DNA of 64,000 nucleotides from Brevundimonas sp. GTDB taxonomy: Bacteria > Pseudomonadota > Alphaproteobacteria > Caulobacterales > Caulobacteraceae. Both the position numbers and the translations under genes were made by a program. This document shows positions 49,048 to 58,841 of the stretch, piece by piece. How positions within the stretch are numbered: the stretch's first letter is position 1; each line of letters starts with the position of its first letter. Location: contig NZ_JAUYNX010000001.1 of NCBI RefSeq assembly GCF_030704825.1, positions 62,001 to 126,000 of the forward strand. The letters are read 5' to 3'. The notes under the pieces were generated by a model. The model was not told the DNA's origin, did no database searches, and saw only the letters and a program-made list of their open reading frames with translations.

Positions 49048-50049
49048 CTACTGCGCCACCCGGTCCTTGTTCATCCGCAAGCGGACCACCAGGCCCTGCA
49101 GTGTCCAGTCCCGCTCGATCGCGCCGTCCAGCTGGCGGGCCATGGCGCGGGCCACCATCTGGCTGCCGTAGCCGGCCGGCCCCTCCGGGGGCTTTACGGG
49201 CGGTCCGCCCTGTTCCGTCCAGGCGATGACCAGTTCGGTGTCATGCGCCGAGCAGGAGACGTCCAAGGTGCCCGCTTCGGCCGACAACGCGCCGTATTTG
49301 AGCGAATTGGTCGCCAGCTCATGCACTACGAGGGCCAGGGTGGTGGCCGCCTGTTCACCCACCCCCATGCGCGGCACCGACACCCGGATGCGGCCGCTGA
49401 AGGCGCCGAGGTCGTCATAGGGGGCGAGCAGGACGGACAGGAGGTCGCCCAGCAGCGCCGCCTTGCCTTCCTCGCCGGGCAAGGGACGAACCAGATCGTG
49501 AGCCCGACCGAGGGCGGTCAGGCGCTGGGTCAGCTCCCGGGCCATGTCGCCGGTCGAATCCACCGACCGGGAGGTGATGGCCGTCAGGCCCGAGGCGATG
49601 GCCAGCAGGTTCTTGACCCTGTGGCTCATCTCGCCGGCCAGCAGTTCGTGGCCCTCCTCGGCTTGTTTGCGGCCGGTCACATCGATGAAGATGCCGAACA
49701 TCCTGCGGCTGACCATGCCCAGGTCGTCGCCCTGTCCCCGCGCGGAGACCCAGCGGACGTCCCCCTCCACGAGGATGCGGAAATCGATCTCATAGGGGCC
49801 GACCACCGCCCGGGTGGCGGCAAACGCGGCGCGAACCCGGTCCCGGTCGGCCGGGTGGATGTGGGACGAGAGGTCCTCGAAGGTGACGCTCGGACGGACC
49901 GGCATGCCCCAGAGTCCGAACGCCGCCTCGTCCATGGCGAAGGTGTCGTCGTCGACGTTCCATGACCATAGGGCGACCCCCGCGGCCTCGAGTCCCCGTC
50001 GCAGATTGGCGGCGTCCCACACGGGCGGCCCGTCCTTCGTCTTCGACAT
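49048..50049 (-). CDS. PAS-containing HWE-family sensor histidine kinase
   Basis: 333-residue soluble sensor kinase. An N-terminal PAS domain (about 12-130, with SWNVDDDTF and WVSARGQGDDLG) precedes the HWE/HisKA_2 dimerisation region, whose phospho-His is in LLAGEMSHRVKNLLAIA, and a HATPase with VVHELATNSLKYGAL and GYGSQMVARA. No membrane segment, so the signal is cytosolic (light, redox or a ligand; the PAS lacks an obvious LOV Cys motif). No response regulator gene adjoins it. Confidence 0.88.
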   Translation of the reverse strand: MSKTKDGPPVWDAANLRRGLEAAGVALWSWNVDDDTFAMDEAAFGLWGMPVRPSVTFEDLSSHIHPADRDRVRAAFAATRAVVGPYEIDFRILVEGDVRWVSARGQGDDLGMVSRRMFGIFIDVTGRKQAEEGHELLAGEMSHRVKNLLAIASGLTAITSRSVDSTGDMARELTQRLTALGRAHDLVRPLPGEEGKAALLGDLLSVLLAPYDDLGAFSGRIRVSVPRMGVGEQAATTLALVVHELATNSLKYGALSAEAGTLDVSCSAHDTELVIAWTEQGGPPVKPPEGPAGYGSQMVARAMARQLDGAIERDWTLQGLVVRLRMNKDRVAQ

Positions 50050-50142
50050 TCAACGGTCCAGGTTCAACCGCGTCCCGCGAAGCCGCGCGACCATCCGTGA
50101 ACATGCGATCCTAGCACAGGGCGTGGGCGCCGCATGCGCCGT

Positions 50143-51465
50143 CTAGCCCGCCGTCTGAAACTGCCGCTCAAACCGCCCCAGCGCCGCCGGATGCAACCGC
50201 ACCACCACATGTGTCCGACCCTCGTCATCCGTCTCGCGGCCGGTGACGCGGCCGTTCTCGTACAGCCAGGCCAGCGCCTCACCCTGTGAGGGGTCCAGAA
50301 CCAGCTCCGTCTCCGGATCGTCGTCGATCAGGCCGGCGATGGTCTCGCGCAGGGGTTCGATCCCCTCCCCGGTCCAGGCCGAGACCGCCACCGCCTTGCC
50401 GTCGCGGGACAGGCGTTCGGCCTGGCCCAGCACGGCGTCGCGCGCCTCGTCGTCCAGCAGGTCGATCTTGTTCCAGACCTCCAGCACCCGACGGGTCTTG
50501 CCCTCGGGCGTCGGGATCTGTTTCAGCACCGCCTCGACGTCCTTCGACTGGGCCTCGCTGTCGGGGCTGGCGATGTCGCGGACGTGCAGGATCAGGTCGG
50601 CCTCGCCCACCTCCTCCAGCGTGGCGCGGAAGCTCTCGACCAGTTCGTGCGGCAGGTCGGAAATGAAGCCGACGGTGTCGGCCACGATGGCCGGCCGGCC
50701 CTGCGGCAGGCGGATGGTGCGCTGGGTGGTGTCGAGGGTGGCGAACAGCAGGTCTTTCGCCACCACGTCCGAGCCGGTCAGCCGGTTGAACAGGGTCGAC
50801 TTGCCGGCGTTGGTGTAGCCGACGAGGGCGATGGTCGGGAACGGCGCCTTCTGGCGCTGTTTGCGGTGCAGGCCGCGGGTGCGACGCACCTCGTCCAGCT
50901 CGACCTTCAGCTTGACGATGCGGTCGGCGATCAGGCGGCGGTCGAGCTCGATCTGGGTTTCGCCGGGGCCGCCGGTCGAGCCGGTGCCGCCGCGCTGGCG
51001 CTCCAGGTGGGTCCAGGTCCGGACCAGCCGCGAGCGCTCGTAGTCCAGCCTGGCCAGCTCGACCTGCAGCCGCCCCTCCTTTGTGCGGGCCCGGCGGCCG
51101 AAGATCTCGAGGATCAGGCCCGTGCGGTCGATGACCTTGCAGTCCCAGGCCTTCTCCAGATTGCGCTGCTGCACCGGCGACAGGGCGTCGTCGACGACCA
51201 CCGCCTCGGCCTCGGCCGCGCGGACCAGGGCGGCCAGCTCCTCGACCTTGCCCGAGCCGAACAGGGTGGCGGGCGTGACCTTGCGGATGCGCACGATCTC
51301 CTCGCCGCGCACGTCGAGGTCCAGCGCGCGGGCCAGGCCGACGGCTTCCTCCAGACGTTCGACGGACTGGCGCGAGCTTTCGCTCGCGCCGGAGTCCGAA
51401 CGCTCAGGGTGGATGACGACCGCCCGGATCAGGGGGACGGCGTGGTCGATCAGATGGGAAGCCAA
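50143..51465 (-). CDS. hflX: GTPase HflX
   Basis: 440-residue ribosome-associated GTPase that splits stalled 70S ribosomes under stress. N-terminal HflX domain (about 1-200) with ATLFGSGKVEEL and VVDDALSPVQQRNLEK, then the G domain: GYTNAGKSTLFNRLTG P-loop, DTVGFISDLP (G3) and NKIDLL (G4). The start appears to be TTG at 51465 (MASHLIDHA); no ATG or GTG lies in a better place. Separated from hfq by a REPIN-like repeat. Confidence 0.95.
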   Translation of the reverse strand: MASHLIDHAVPLIRAVVIHPERSDSGASESSRQSVERLEEAVGLARALDLDVRGEEIVRIRKVTPATLFGSGKVEELAALVRAAEAEAVVVDDALSPVQQRNLEKAWDCKVIDRTGLILEIFGRRARTKEGRLQVELARLDYERSRLVRTWTHLERQRGGTGSTGGPGETQIELDRRLIADRIVKLKVELDEVRRTRGLHRKQRQKAPFPTIALVGYTNAGKSTLFNRLTGSDVVAKDLLFATLDTTQRTIRLPQGRPAIVADTVGFISDLPHELVESFRATLEEVGEADLILHVRDIASPDSEAQSKDVEAVLKQIPTPEGKTRRVLEVWNKIDLLDDEARDAVLGQAERLSRDGKAVAVSAWTGEGIEPLRETIAGLIDDDPETELVLDPSQGEALAWLYENGRVTGRETDDEGRTHVVVRLHPAALGRFERQFQTAG

Positions 51466-51489
51466 AGGTGTCGGCGTGCTTTCTCTAGG

Positions 51490-51624
51490 TCGTCATCCTC
51501 GGGCTTGACCCGAGGATCAGATGGTCTGGTGCTGACCGACAGATAGGCGCCCGCCGGCCTGAGGGCCATCCCGGACGCACCGTTCGCATCAACGCCTGAT
51601 CCCCGGGTCAAGCCCGAGGATGAC
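51490..51624. repeat. REPIN-like palindromic element, copy B
   Basis: Same inverted hairpin ends as copy A (28527-28664): CGTCATCCTCGGGCTTGACC at the left and the complementary end at the right, with one mismatch, around an unrelated centre. It lies between hfq and hflX, genes that are usually adjacent and co-transcribed, so it probably affects transcript processing or read-through here. Confidence 0.75.
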
Positions 51625-51638
51625 GGCCAGGGGGGCCG

Positions 51639-51884
51639 TCAGTCCTCGTCCGCCTCCGGCTCATACAGCTGCACGGGCGCGGACGGCATGATGGTCGAGA
51701 TGGCGTGCTTGTAGACCAGCTGCGACTGGCCGTCGCGGCGCAGCAGCACACAGAAGTTGTCGAACCAGGTCACGATGCCCTGCAGCTTGACCCCGTTGAC
51801 CAGGAAGATGGTCAGCGGCGTCTTGGTCTTGCGGACGCTGTTGAGGAAGGTGTCCTGAAGGTTCTTGGACTTGTCTTGCGACAT
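51639..51884 (-). CDS. hfq: RNA chaperone Hfq
   Basis: 81-residue Sm-like hexameric RNA chaperone. Sm1 ([19 protein letters not shown]) and Sm2 with the YKHAIS motif are intact; N-terminal [11 protein letters not shown] contains the proximal-face residues. C-terminal tail is short and acidic, as in Alphaproteobacteria. Downstream of dat and upstream of hflX. Confidence 0.97.
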   Translation of the reverse strand: MSQDKSKNLQDTFLNSVRKTKTPLTIFLVNGVKLQGIVTWFDNFCVLLRRDGQSQLVYKHAISTIMPSAPVQLYEPEADED

Positions 51885-51968
51885 GGCAGGTTCAGCCTGT
51901 TCTTGCTTGTTCTCCGGCCGAGGGAGCGGCGCGGGGCGGGATCGAATGTCCGGCCCCTCACCTTAGAC

Positions 51969-51987
51969 GCGGCCCGCGCGGGGCCGC
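51969..51987 (-). terminator. Hairpin just downstream of dat
   Basis: GCGGCCC/GGGCCGC 7-bp stem with a 5-base loop, starting 5 bases after the dat stop on the minus strand. No T-run, so a weak terminator or processing stem between dat and hfq. Confidence 0.4.
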
Positions 51988-51992
51988 AACGC

Positions 51993-52856
51993 CTAGATGG
52001 CGTCCCGCCTCGCCTGATCGAGGTACAGGGTGCGCAGCCGCCTGGTGATCGGACCAGGCTTCCCGTCCCCGATCTTCACCCCGTCGATCGACACCGCCGG
52101 CATTACGAAGGCCCCGGCGGCGGTGAAGAAGGCCTCTTTCGCGCGCTTGGCCTCGTCGACGCTGAAGGGGCGTTCGTCCAGTTCGACGCCCTCTTCCTCG
52201 ATCAGGACCATCAGGGCCGTGCGGGTGATGCCCTTGAGGATGTTGGCCTGGGTGTCCCGCGTGCGCAGCTTGCCGTTCTCGTCGACGATCCAGGCGTTGG
52301 TGGACGAGCCTTCGGTGACCAGACCCATCTCGTCGACCATCCAGGCCTCATAGGCGCCGCGTTCGCGCGCCTGCTGCTTGGCCAGGACATTGGCCAGCAG
52401 GCCGACCGTCTTGATGTCGCACCGGCCCCAGCGGATGTCGGGCACGGTGACGACGGCGACGCCCTTTTTCGCGGTGGCTTCGCTCCGGTCGGCGCTGATC
52501 GACCGGGCCGTGACGACGACGCTGGGCGGGGTGCCCCCGGCGGGAAACGGATGATCGCGCCGCGCCGTGCCGCGCGTGACCTGCAGATAGACGATGCCGT
52601 TGCGCACGCGGTTGCGGCGGATGGTTTCCCTGAGCACCTGCGTCAGCGATTCGCGGGTCATCGGGATATCGATGCGCAGCTCGTTCAGGCTGCGGTGCAG
52701 GCGCGTCATATGGCCGTCGAAATCGGCCATGCGGCCGTCGAACACCGACCAGACCTCATAAACGCCGTCGGCGAACTGGAAGCCGCGATCCTCGACATGG
52801 ATCACGGCCTGGCCGTGCGGCTGGTACTGGCCGTTGACGTAGGCGACGCGGCTCAT
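51993..52856 (-). CDS. dat: D-amino-acid aminotransferase
   Basis: 287-residue class IV PLP aminotransferase. The PLP Lys149 lies in IRWGRCDIKT, matching the Lys145 context of Bacillus D-amino-acid transaminase; GFQFADGVYEVWSV and VTEGSSTNAWIV (phosphate cup) are in place. D-alanine/D-glutamate supply for peptidoglycan is the usual role, though branched-chain activity in this fold cannot be excluded. Start overlaps the ntrX stop (ATGA). Confidence 0.9.
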   Translation of the reverse strand: MSRVAYVNGQYQPHGQAVIHVEDRGFQFADGVYEVWSVFDGRMADFDGHMTRLHRSLNELRIDIPMTRESLTQVLRETIRRNRVRNGIVYLQVTRGTARRDHPFPAGGTPPSVVVTARSISADRSEATAKKGVAVVTVPDIRWGRCDIKTVGLLANVLAKQQARERGAYEAWMVDEMGLVTEGSSTNAWIVDENGKLRTRDTQANILKGITRTALMVLIEEEGVELDERPFSVDEAKRAKEAFFTAAGAFVMPAVSIDGVKIGDGKPGPITRRLRTLYLDQARRDAI

Positions 52857-54268
52857 TCCTCGATGACCTCTTCGATGTCTTCCTCGCCGCCCCGCGACGG
52901 CGACACGCCCAGCGACTTCAGTTTTCTGTGCAGGGCCGACCGCTCCATGCCGATGAAGGCGGCGGTGCGCGAGATGTTTCCGCCGAAGCGCATGATCTGG
53001 GCGGCCAGATACTCGCGCTCGAACACCTCGCGCGCCTCGCGCAGCGGCAGGGCGATGATCCGCTCACCGCCCAGGGTGCCGGTCGAGTTGGCGTTGGTCG
53101 CCTCCTGCGGCAGCATGTCGGCGCTGATCGGCTCGTCGGGATCGCCGGTGGCGAGGATCAGCAGCCGCTCGACGTTGTTGCGCAGCTGGCGGACATTGCC
53201 CGGCCAGGGGTGGACCTGCAGCACGGCGATGGCGTCGTCGCCCAGCCGCCGCCTGGTGAGGCCCTGCGACGCCGACAGGGTGTCGATGAAATAGTCGATC
53301 AGTTCCTGGATGTCCTCGCGCCGCTCCGACAGGGCCGGGACCCGGATCGGCACCACGTTCAGACGATGGAACAGGTCCTCGCGGAACCGGCCCTCGGCGA
53401 TCTCCTGTTTCAGGTCGCGCGAGGTCGAGGTGACCACCCGGATGTCGACCTGCACGTCCTGCTCGCCGCCGACCCGGCGGAAGCGCTGCTCGACCAGGAC
53501 GCGCAGGACCCGGCTCTGGCTCTCGCGCGGCATGTCGCCGACGTCGTCGAGATACAGGGTGCCGTTGTGGGCCCGTTCGAACACGCCGATCTTGCGGGGA
53601 CGGCCGTCGTGGCCTTCCTCGCCGAACAGCTCGATGTCCAGCCGTTCGGGCGTCATGCCGGCGGCGGCGATGGCCACGAATTCGCCCTTCGACCGCGCGC
53701 TGGCCTCGTGGATCTGGCGGGCGACCAGTTCCTTGCCCGAGCCGGGCGGGCCCGAGATCAGGACCCGGCTGTTGGCCGGCGCCACCTTGGCGATGGTGCT
53801 GCGCAGGGCCTGGGCCGCGGCGGACCGGCCGATGAAGCCCGTCGGAGCCGCCACCTGGGCCCTCAGGCGGCGATTCTCGCGCTTCAACGAGGTCGCCTCC
53901 AGGGCGCGCTGGACGACCACCACCAGCCGGTCGGACTTGAACGGCTTTTCGATGAAGTCATAGGCGCCGCGCTGCAGGGCCGTGACTGCCGTCTCGATAT
54001 TGCCGTGGCCCGAGATCATCACCACCGGCAGGTCGGGATCGAGTTCCTTGATGACGTCCAGCAGTTCCAGTCCATCCAGCCCGCCGCCCTGCATCCAGAT
54101 GTCGAGCAGCGCCAGCGAGGGCTTGCGCGCCCTGATGGCGGCCAGGGCCTCGTCGGAGTTGGAGGCGACCCGCACGGCGTGGCCTTCGTCCTCCAGCAGG
54201 CCGGAAACCAGCTCGCGGATGTCGGCCTCGTCGTCGACGACCAGAATATCGGCTCCCGTGGATCGCAT
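52853..54268 (-). CDS. ntrX: Nitrogen/redox response regulator NtrX
   Basis: 471-residue two-component regulator: receiver (1-120, phospho-Asp56 in LALLDIWM), AAA+ domain (about 140-375, Walker A GPPGSGKE, Walker B region LYLDDVGDMP) and Fis-type helix-turn-helix (NISRTAAFIGMERSALHRKL). The sigma54-contacting GAFTGA loop is absent, as is usual for NtrX, so it probably works with sigma70-type polymerase. Partner kinase NtrY is encoded 9 bases upstream. Confidence 0.95.
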   Translation of the reverse strand: MRSTGADILVVDDEADIRELVSGLLEDEGHAVRVASNSDEALAAIRARKPSLALLDIWMQGGGLDGLELLDVIKELDPDLPVVMISGHGNIETAVTALQRGAYDFIEKPFKSDRLVVVVQRALEATSLKRENRRLRAQVAAPTGFIGRSAAAQALRSTIAKVAPANSRVLISGPPGSGKELVARQIHEASARSKGEFVAIAAAGMTPERLDIELFGEEGHDGRPRKIGVFERAHNGTLYLDDVGDMPRESQSRVLRVLVEQRFRRVGGEQDVQVDIRVVTSTSRDLKQEIAEGRFREDLFHRLNVVPIRVPALSERREDIQELIDYFIDTLSASQGLTRRRLGDDAIAVLQVHPWPGNVRQLRNNVERLLILATGDPDEPISADMLPQEATNANSTGTLGGERIIALPLREAREVFEREYLAAQIMRFGGNISRTAAFIGMERSALHRKLKSLGVSPSRGGEEDIEEVIEE

Positions 54269-54277
54269 GACGCCTCG

Positions 54278-56572
54278 CTATTCGGCGGCCGGAACCGCGC
54301 GGACGCGGGACGCTTTCGCATCCCCTGGCCCGGCGGCTTCGGTCGATTGGGGTTGGGATTTCAGGGGGAAGACCAGACACACGCGGGCGCCGGTCAGGGT
54401 CTCGGCGTCGGCCAGCTTGAGCTCGCCGCCGTGCTCCTCGCAGATGCGCTTGACGATGGCCAGGCCCAGGCCCGTGCCCTTCTCGCGCGTGGTGACATAG
54501 GGCTCGGTCAGCCGGTCGCGATCCTTGGCCGGCAGGCCTAGGCCGTCGTCCTCGATCACGAAGGTCAGGGTGTCGCCCTCGACCGTCAGCCGCGCCGAAA
54601 TGCCCGGCCGTTCGCCGTCGCCCTCGCGCGGCGCGATCGCGCGGCGCGCGCTCACGGCCTCGCCGGCGTTCTTGAGGATGTTGGTCAGGGCCTGGCCGAT
54701 CATCGGGCGGTCAGCGTGCAGGACGACCGCCGGCAGGGGCTCGATGAGTTCGACCCCTATGTCGGCCGCGGCCACCCGCTGGGCGAACACCGCTTCGCGC
54801 AGCAATTCGGCCGGATCGACCGCGGTGAAGCGCGGCGCCGGCATGCGGGCGAAGGACGAGAATTCATCGACCATCCGGCCGATGTCGCCCACCTGGCGGA
54901 TGATGGTCTCGGTGCAGCGGTCGAACACCTCGACGTCATCGCCCACCTGTTTGCGGTAGCGCCGCCGCAACCGCTCGGCCGACAGCTGGATCGGCGTCAG
55001 GGGGTTCTTGATCTCGTGGGCGATGCGGCGGGCCACGTCGCGCCATGCGGCGTTGCGCTGGGCCGTGACCAGCCGGGTGATGTCGTCGAAGGTCAGAACC
55101 ATTTCGCCGCCGACCCCGCCCTCGATGCGCACGCGCAGGCGCCGGGTTTCGCCTTCCAGGCTGACGTCGATCTCTTCCTCGATGTGGGCTTCGGCCCGGC
55201 CGGCCAACTCGCTGAGTTCCGGCGAGACCTCGCCCAGCGGACGGCCGATGATGGCAGGGTCGCGGATGGCCAGAAGCTCGACCGCGCTGTCGTTGATGAC
55301 CGAGACCCGGCGGCGCCGATCGAGCCCGATGACGCCGGCCGACACGCCCGACAGCACCGTCTCGATGAAGCGGCTGCGCCCGGTGGCCTCCTCGCTCGCG
55401 GCCCTCAGGGCGGTCTGCTGGGCCTCCAGATCGCCGGTCATGCGGTTGAACGCGGCCGACAGGGTCTTGATCTCGCCGGGGCCGTCCTCGCCGTCGACCC
55501 GCGCCGTCAGGTCGCCGGAGGCCACGCGATCGGCCGCCTCGACCAGACGGCCGATCGGCGCCGAGATGGCGCTGGCCGCCCCCATCCCCAGCCAGATGGC
55601 GCCCACCAACACCAGAAGGGCCGTCTCGACATAGCTGAGGGCGAAGGCGGCCTGGATGCGCTCGCGGCTCTGCTGGGCCTCGCGATAGGCGACGATCGAC
55701 TCCTCGCCGTTGCGCATCTGGGCGATGAGGCCCGGCTTCAGGGGCCGCACCAGATACAGATAGGCCTCGCCATAGGCCGGCAGGGCCGTCAACGAGCGCA
55801 CGGCGTCCGGGTTTTCAGTGACCTGCTGCGGCGGCGGGCCGCCTTCAGCCGCGGCCTCAAGCGCAGCCAGCGGCGGCGCGACATAGGGCGGAGCGCCGGG
55901 CGTCTCGCCGCTGGCCAGCACCTCGCCGTCCGGCCCGAGGATGTAGACGGCGGGATAGCCGAACAGTTCGGCGATCTGGGCCAGGGCGTCGGAAAACTGG
56001 ATGCGGTTTTCGAACAGGGGGCGGGCGCCGCCCAGCTGCTCGGCGATCACGGCCAGATCGGCGTCCATCTCGTCGGACACGTCTTCCAGATAGGCCTGCC
56101 CGATGCTGGCGCCGTTCTCCACCGCCGACTGCACATTGCCGCTGAACCACTGGTCCACGCCCCGGTTGACCAGAACGCCGAAGACCAGGGCGATCATCAC
56201 GGCCGGGACCAGGGCCACCATGGAGAACAGGGTCACGAACCTCAGATGCAGCCGGGCGCCGGCGTCCGTCCGGCGTCGGAACAGCGACAGGGCTCGGCGG
56301 CCCACCACGGCGGCCAGTCCGGCGATCAGCAGCAGATTGACCCCGAGAATGGCCAGCACGGCCTGGCTCGCGCTGGCCCGCGCGCCCTCGCCGGCGCTAC
56401 CCGGAGCCACAGCCACCAGCCAGATCGCCGCGGCCGTGATCACGAAGGCGATGGCGTAGGCGATGAGAAAGGCGTTGCGCCGCCGCTCCTCCGACCAGCC
56501 GGCGAACCAGCGCGTCGCGCCGCGACGGTCGGCAGGTACGGGATCGGTATCGGCGGCGGATGTTTCCGTCAT
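54278..56572 (-). CDS. ntrY: Membrane sensor kinase NtrY
   Basis: 764-residue kinase for NtrX. Three N-terminal membrane segments (about 34-54, 70-90, 112-135), a periplasmic sensor region (about 140-310), a fourth segment (about 312-332), HAMP (about 335-385), PAS (about 400-500), then HisKA with DVARRIAHEIKNPLTP and a HATPase (DDGLGLPAKDRDRLTEPYVT). Start overlaps the dusB stop (ATGA). In related genomes ntrB and ntrC usually lie between dusB and ntrY; they are absent here. Confidence 0.95.
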   Translation of the reverse strand: MTETSAADTDPVPADRRGATRWFAGWSEERRRNAFLIAYAIAFVITAAAIWLVAVAPGSAGEGARASASQAVLAILGVNLLLIAGLAAVVGRRALSLFRRRTDAGARLHLRFVTLFSMVALVPAVMIALVFGVLVNRGVDQWFSGNVQSAVENGASIGQAYLEDVSDEMDADLAVIAEQLGGARPLFENRIQFSDALAQIAELFGYPAVYILGPDGEVLASGETPGAPPYVAPPLAALEAAAEGGPPPQQVTENPDAVRSLTALPAYGEAYLYLVRPLKPGLIAQMRNGEESIVAYREAQQSRERIQAAFALSYVETALLVLVGAIWLGMGAASAISAPIGRLVEAADRVASGDLTARVDGEDGPGEIKTLSAAFNRMTGDLEAQQTALRAASEEATGRSRFIETVLSGVSAGVIGLDRRRRVSVINDSAVELLAIRDPAIIGRPLGEVSPELSELAGRAEAHIEEEIDVSLEGETRRLRVRIEGGVGGEMVLTFDDITRLVTAQRNAAWRDVARRIAHEIKNPLTPIQLSAERLRRRYRKQVGDDVEVFDRCTETIIRQVGDIGRMVDEFSSFARMPAPRFTAVDPAELLREAVFAQRVAAADIGVELIEPLPAVVLHADRPMIGQALTNILKNAGEAVSARRAIAPREGDGERPGISARLTVEGDTLTFVIEDDGLGLPAKDRDRLTEPYVTTREKGTGLGLAIVKRICEEHGGELKLADAETLTGARVCLVFPLKSQPQSTEAAGPGDAKASRVRAVPAAE

Positions 56573-57621
56573 GCCACGACAGCTTCGGCCAGCTGTGGCG
56601 GAATATCAACACCCGAGTTGCCGGAATGCGTCACTTTGCGCCAGAGCACCGCGAGACCCGCCTCGACCTCGGCCGGCGACTCCAGCCGGCACAACCGCGA
56701 CTTGGCCGCGCGCCTCTCCAGCGGATCGTCGGGCCAGGGCGCCTGTTCGACATACCAGCCCAGGTGTTTGCGGAACATCTTCAGCCCCAGCGGCAGGCCG
56801 TAGAAGGCGACGGAGGCGCGCAGGTGTTCGACCACAATACCCAGTCGTTCCTCGCGATCCGGCTCCTCCATCGCCGCGCCGCCGGCGAGGGCCCGCTCCA
56901 TGTGGGCCGCCAGCCATGGCCGCCCGTAGACGCCGCGCCCCAGCATCAGGGCGTCCGCGCCCGACTGCCGCAGCGCCTCGCACGCGTCGTCGGCGGTCAG
57001 GATGTCGCCGTTGACGATGACGGGCACGCCCACCGCCGCCTTGACCTCGCCGACTGCGGTCCAGTCGGCGACGCCGGTGTAGAACTGCTGCCGCGTCCGC
57101 CCGTGCACCGTCACCGCCCGGACGCCGATCTCCTCGGCCCGCTTCGCCAGCAGGGGCGCATTGCGATGGGCGTCGTCCCAGCCCAGCCGCATCTTGACCG
57201 TCACCGGCCGGCTGGTCGCCTCGACCGCCGCCTGCATCAGCCGGCAGGCGAGGTCGGGGGTGCGCATCAGGGCCGAACCGCAGGCCGAGCCTGTGACCTC
57301 CTTGGCCGGGCAGCCGAAATTCAGGTCGATGATGTCCGCGCCGGCCGCCTCGGCCATGCGCGCGCCCTCGGCCATGGCGGCGGGGTCACGCCCGACCAGC
57401 TGGATCACCGTCAGCGGCAGCCCCTCGCCCACCGCCGCACGCCGGACGACATCCGGTCGCGCGCGGGCCAGCTCGGCGGCGGCGACCATCTCGGTCGCCA
57501 CATAGGCCGCGCCCAGCCGTGAGGCGAGCCGCCGGAACGGCAGGTCGGTGATGCCGGTCATGGGCGCGGTCAGCACCCGGCCGGGCACCCACACGTCGCC
57601 GATCTGTATCCCTGCGCTCAT
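56569..57621 (-). CDS. dusB: tRNA-dihydrouridine synthase B (NifR3)
   Basis: FMN-dependent reduction of uridines in the tRNA D-loop. 350 residues: TAPMTGITDLPFRRL at the start, LNFGCPAKEVTG with the catalytic Cys, TVKMRLGWDD, TVHGRTRQQFYTG and GADALMLGRGVYGRPW. ATG at 57621 (MSAGIQIGDV). First gene of the dusB-ntrY-ntrX-dat unit, divergent from ispDF. Confidence 0.95.
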   Translation of the reverse strand: MSAGIQIGDVWVPGRVLTAPMTGITDLPFRRLASRLGAAYVATEMVAAAELARARPDVVRRAAVGEGLPLTVIQLVGRDPAAMAEGARMAEAAGADIIDLNFGCPAKEVTGSACGSALMRTPDLACRLMQAAVEATSRPVTVKMRLGWDDAHRNAPLLAKRAEEIGVRAVTVHGRTRQQFYTGVADWTAVGEVKAAVGVPVIVNGDILTADDACEALRQSGADALMLGRGVYGRPWLAAHMERALAGGAAMEEPDREERLGIVVEHLRASVAFYGLPLGLKMFRKHLGWYVEQAPWPDDPLERRAAKSRLCRLESPAEVEAGLAVLWRKVTHSGNSGVDIPPQLAEAVVA

Positions 57622-57686
57622 CGGTTCCCTAGCGCCGCATGACGGGCCCCTCGTCAAGCGCAACCGCGGCGATTAGAAGGCCGGGG

Positions 57687-58841
57687 ATGACCACGCCCGC
57701 ATCCGCCTTCGCCGCCATCGTGGTCGCCGCCGGCTCCGGCTCCCGCGCCGGAGGGGCCAAGCAATGGCGGATGCTGGGCGGCAAGCCGGTGGTCCGCTGG
57801 TCGGTCGAGGCCCTGCTGGCGGCCGGCGCCGAAGACCTTGTCGTCGTCGTTTCGCCCGCCTCGGAGGCGGAGGCGGAGGCCGCCCTCGCGGGCCTGTCCG
57901 GCTGGCGGCTGGCCTCCGGGGGCGCTACCCGCGCCGAGTCGGTCCGCAACGGCCTTGCGGCCCTCGGCGGGCCCGGCGACCGGCCGGTGCTGATCCATGA
58001 CGCCGCTCGCCCCCTGTTGAGCGCCGCCGTCATCCGCCGGGTGCTTGAGGCCTTGCCTGGCGTCGATGGCGTCATGCCGGCCTTGCCCGTGGCAGACAGC
58101 CTGCGCAAGGAGGCGGACGGCGTTGTTTCAGGCGCGGTCGAGCGTGACTTGCTCTGGCATGCCCAGACACCCCAGGCCTTCAGCTACCGGACTATCGTCG
58201 ATGCCTACGGCGCCTGGCCCGCCGATGTGACGGCGACGGATGAGGCCTCTGTGGTCGTGCGCGCCGGCGGCGGCGTCGTTTTCGTCAAGGGTGATCCGCG
58301 CCTGATGAAACTGACCTTCCCGGAGGATTTCGCCATGGCCGAAGCGCTCATTCCCCGCCAGACGCGCGTCGGCCAGGGCTTCGACGCCCACCGCTGGGGC
58401 CCGGGGACCTCGGTCTGGCTGTGCGGGGTCGAGATTCCGCACGACCAGACACTGATCGGCCATTCCGACGCCGACGCCGGGCTGCACGCCCTGACCGACG
58501 CCATCCTCGGCGCCATGGGCGACGGCGACATCGGCGATCATTTCCCGCCCACCGATCCGCAGTGGAAAGGCGCCTCGTCCGACCGTTTCCTGGTTCACGC
58601 CGTGGAGCGGCTGGCCGCGCGCGGCGGCCGGCTGGTCAATGTCGACGTCACCCTGATCTGCGAGCGTCCGAAGGTGAAGCCGCACCGTCAGGCGATGCGC
58701 GAACGCCTCGCCGGACTGCTCTCGCTCCCGCTGGACGCGGTCAGCGTCAAGGCGACGACCACCGAGGCCATGGGCTTCACCGGGCGGGGCGAGGGCCTGG
58801 CCGCCCAGGCGCTGGCGACGATCGAGCTTACTGGCTCCTGA
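57687..58841 (+). CDS. ispDF: Bifunctional MEP-pathway enzyme IspDF
   Basis: Fused isoprenoid (MEP pathway) enzyme, 384 residues. IspD domain (1-225) with [25 protein letters not shown] DAARP and [13 protein letters not shown]; IspF domain (226-384) with [10 protein letters not shown] and [14 protein letters not shown] metal-binding residues, and [13 protein letters not shown]. The fusion is standard in Alphaproteobacteria. ATG at 57687 begins the IspD fold. The 3' end overlaps the convergent membrane protein by 14 bases. Confidence 0.96.
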   Translation: MTTPASAFAAIVVAAGSGSRAGGAKQWRMLGGKPVVRWSVEALLAAGAEDLVVVVSPASEAEAEAALAGLSGWRLASGGATRAESVRNGLAALGGPGDRPVLIHDAARPLLSAAVIRRVLEALPGVDGVMPALPVADSLRKEADGVVSGAVERDLLWHAQTPQAFSYRTIVDAYGAWPADVTATDEASVVVRAGGGVVFVKGDPRLMKLTFPEDFAMAEALIPRQTRVGQGFDAHRWGPGTSVWLCGVEIPHDQTLIGHSDADAGLHALTDAILGAMGDGDIGDHFPPTDPQWKGASSDRFLVHAVERLAARGGRLVNVDVTLICERPKVKPHRQAMRERLAGLLSLPLDAVSVKATTTEAMGFTGRGEGLAAQALATIELTGS

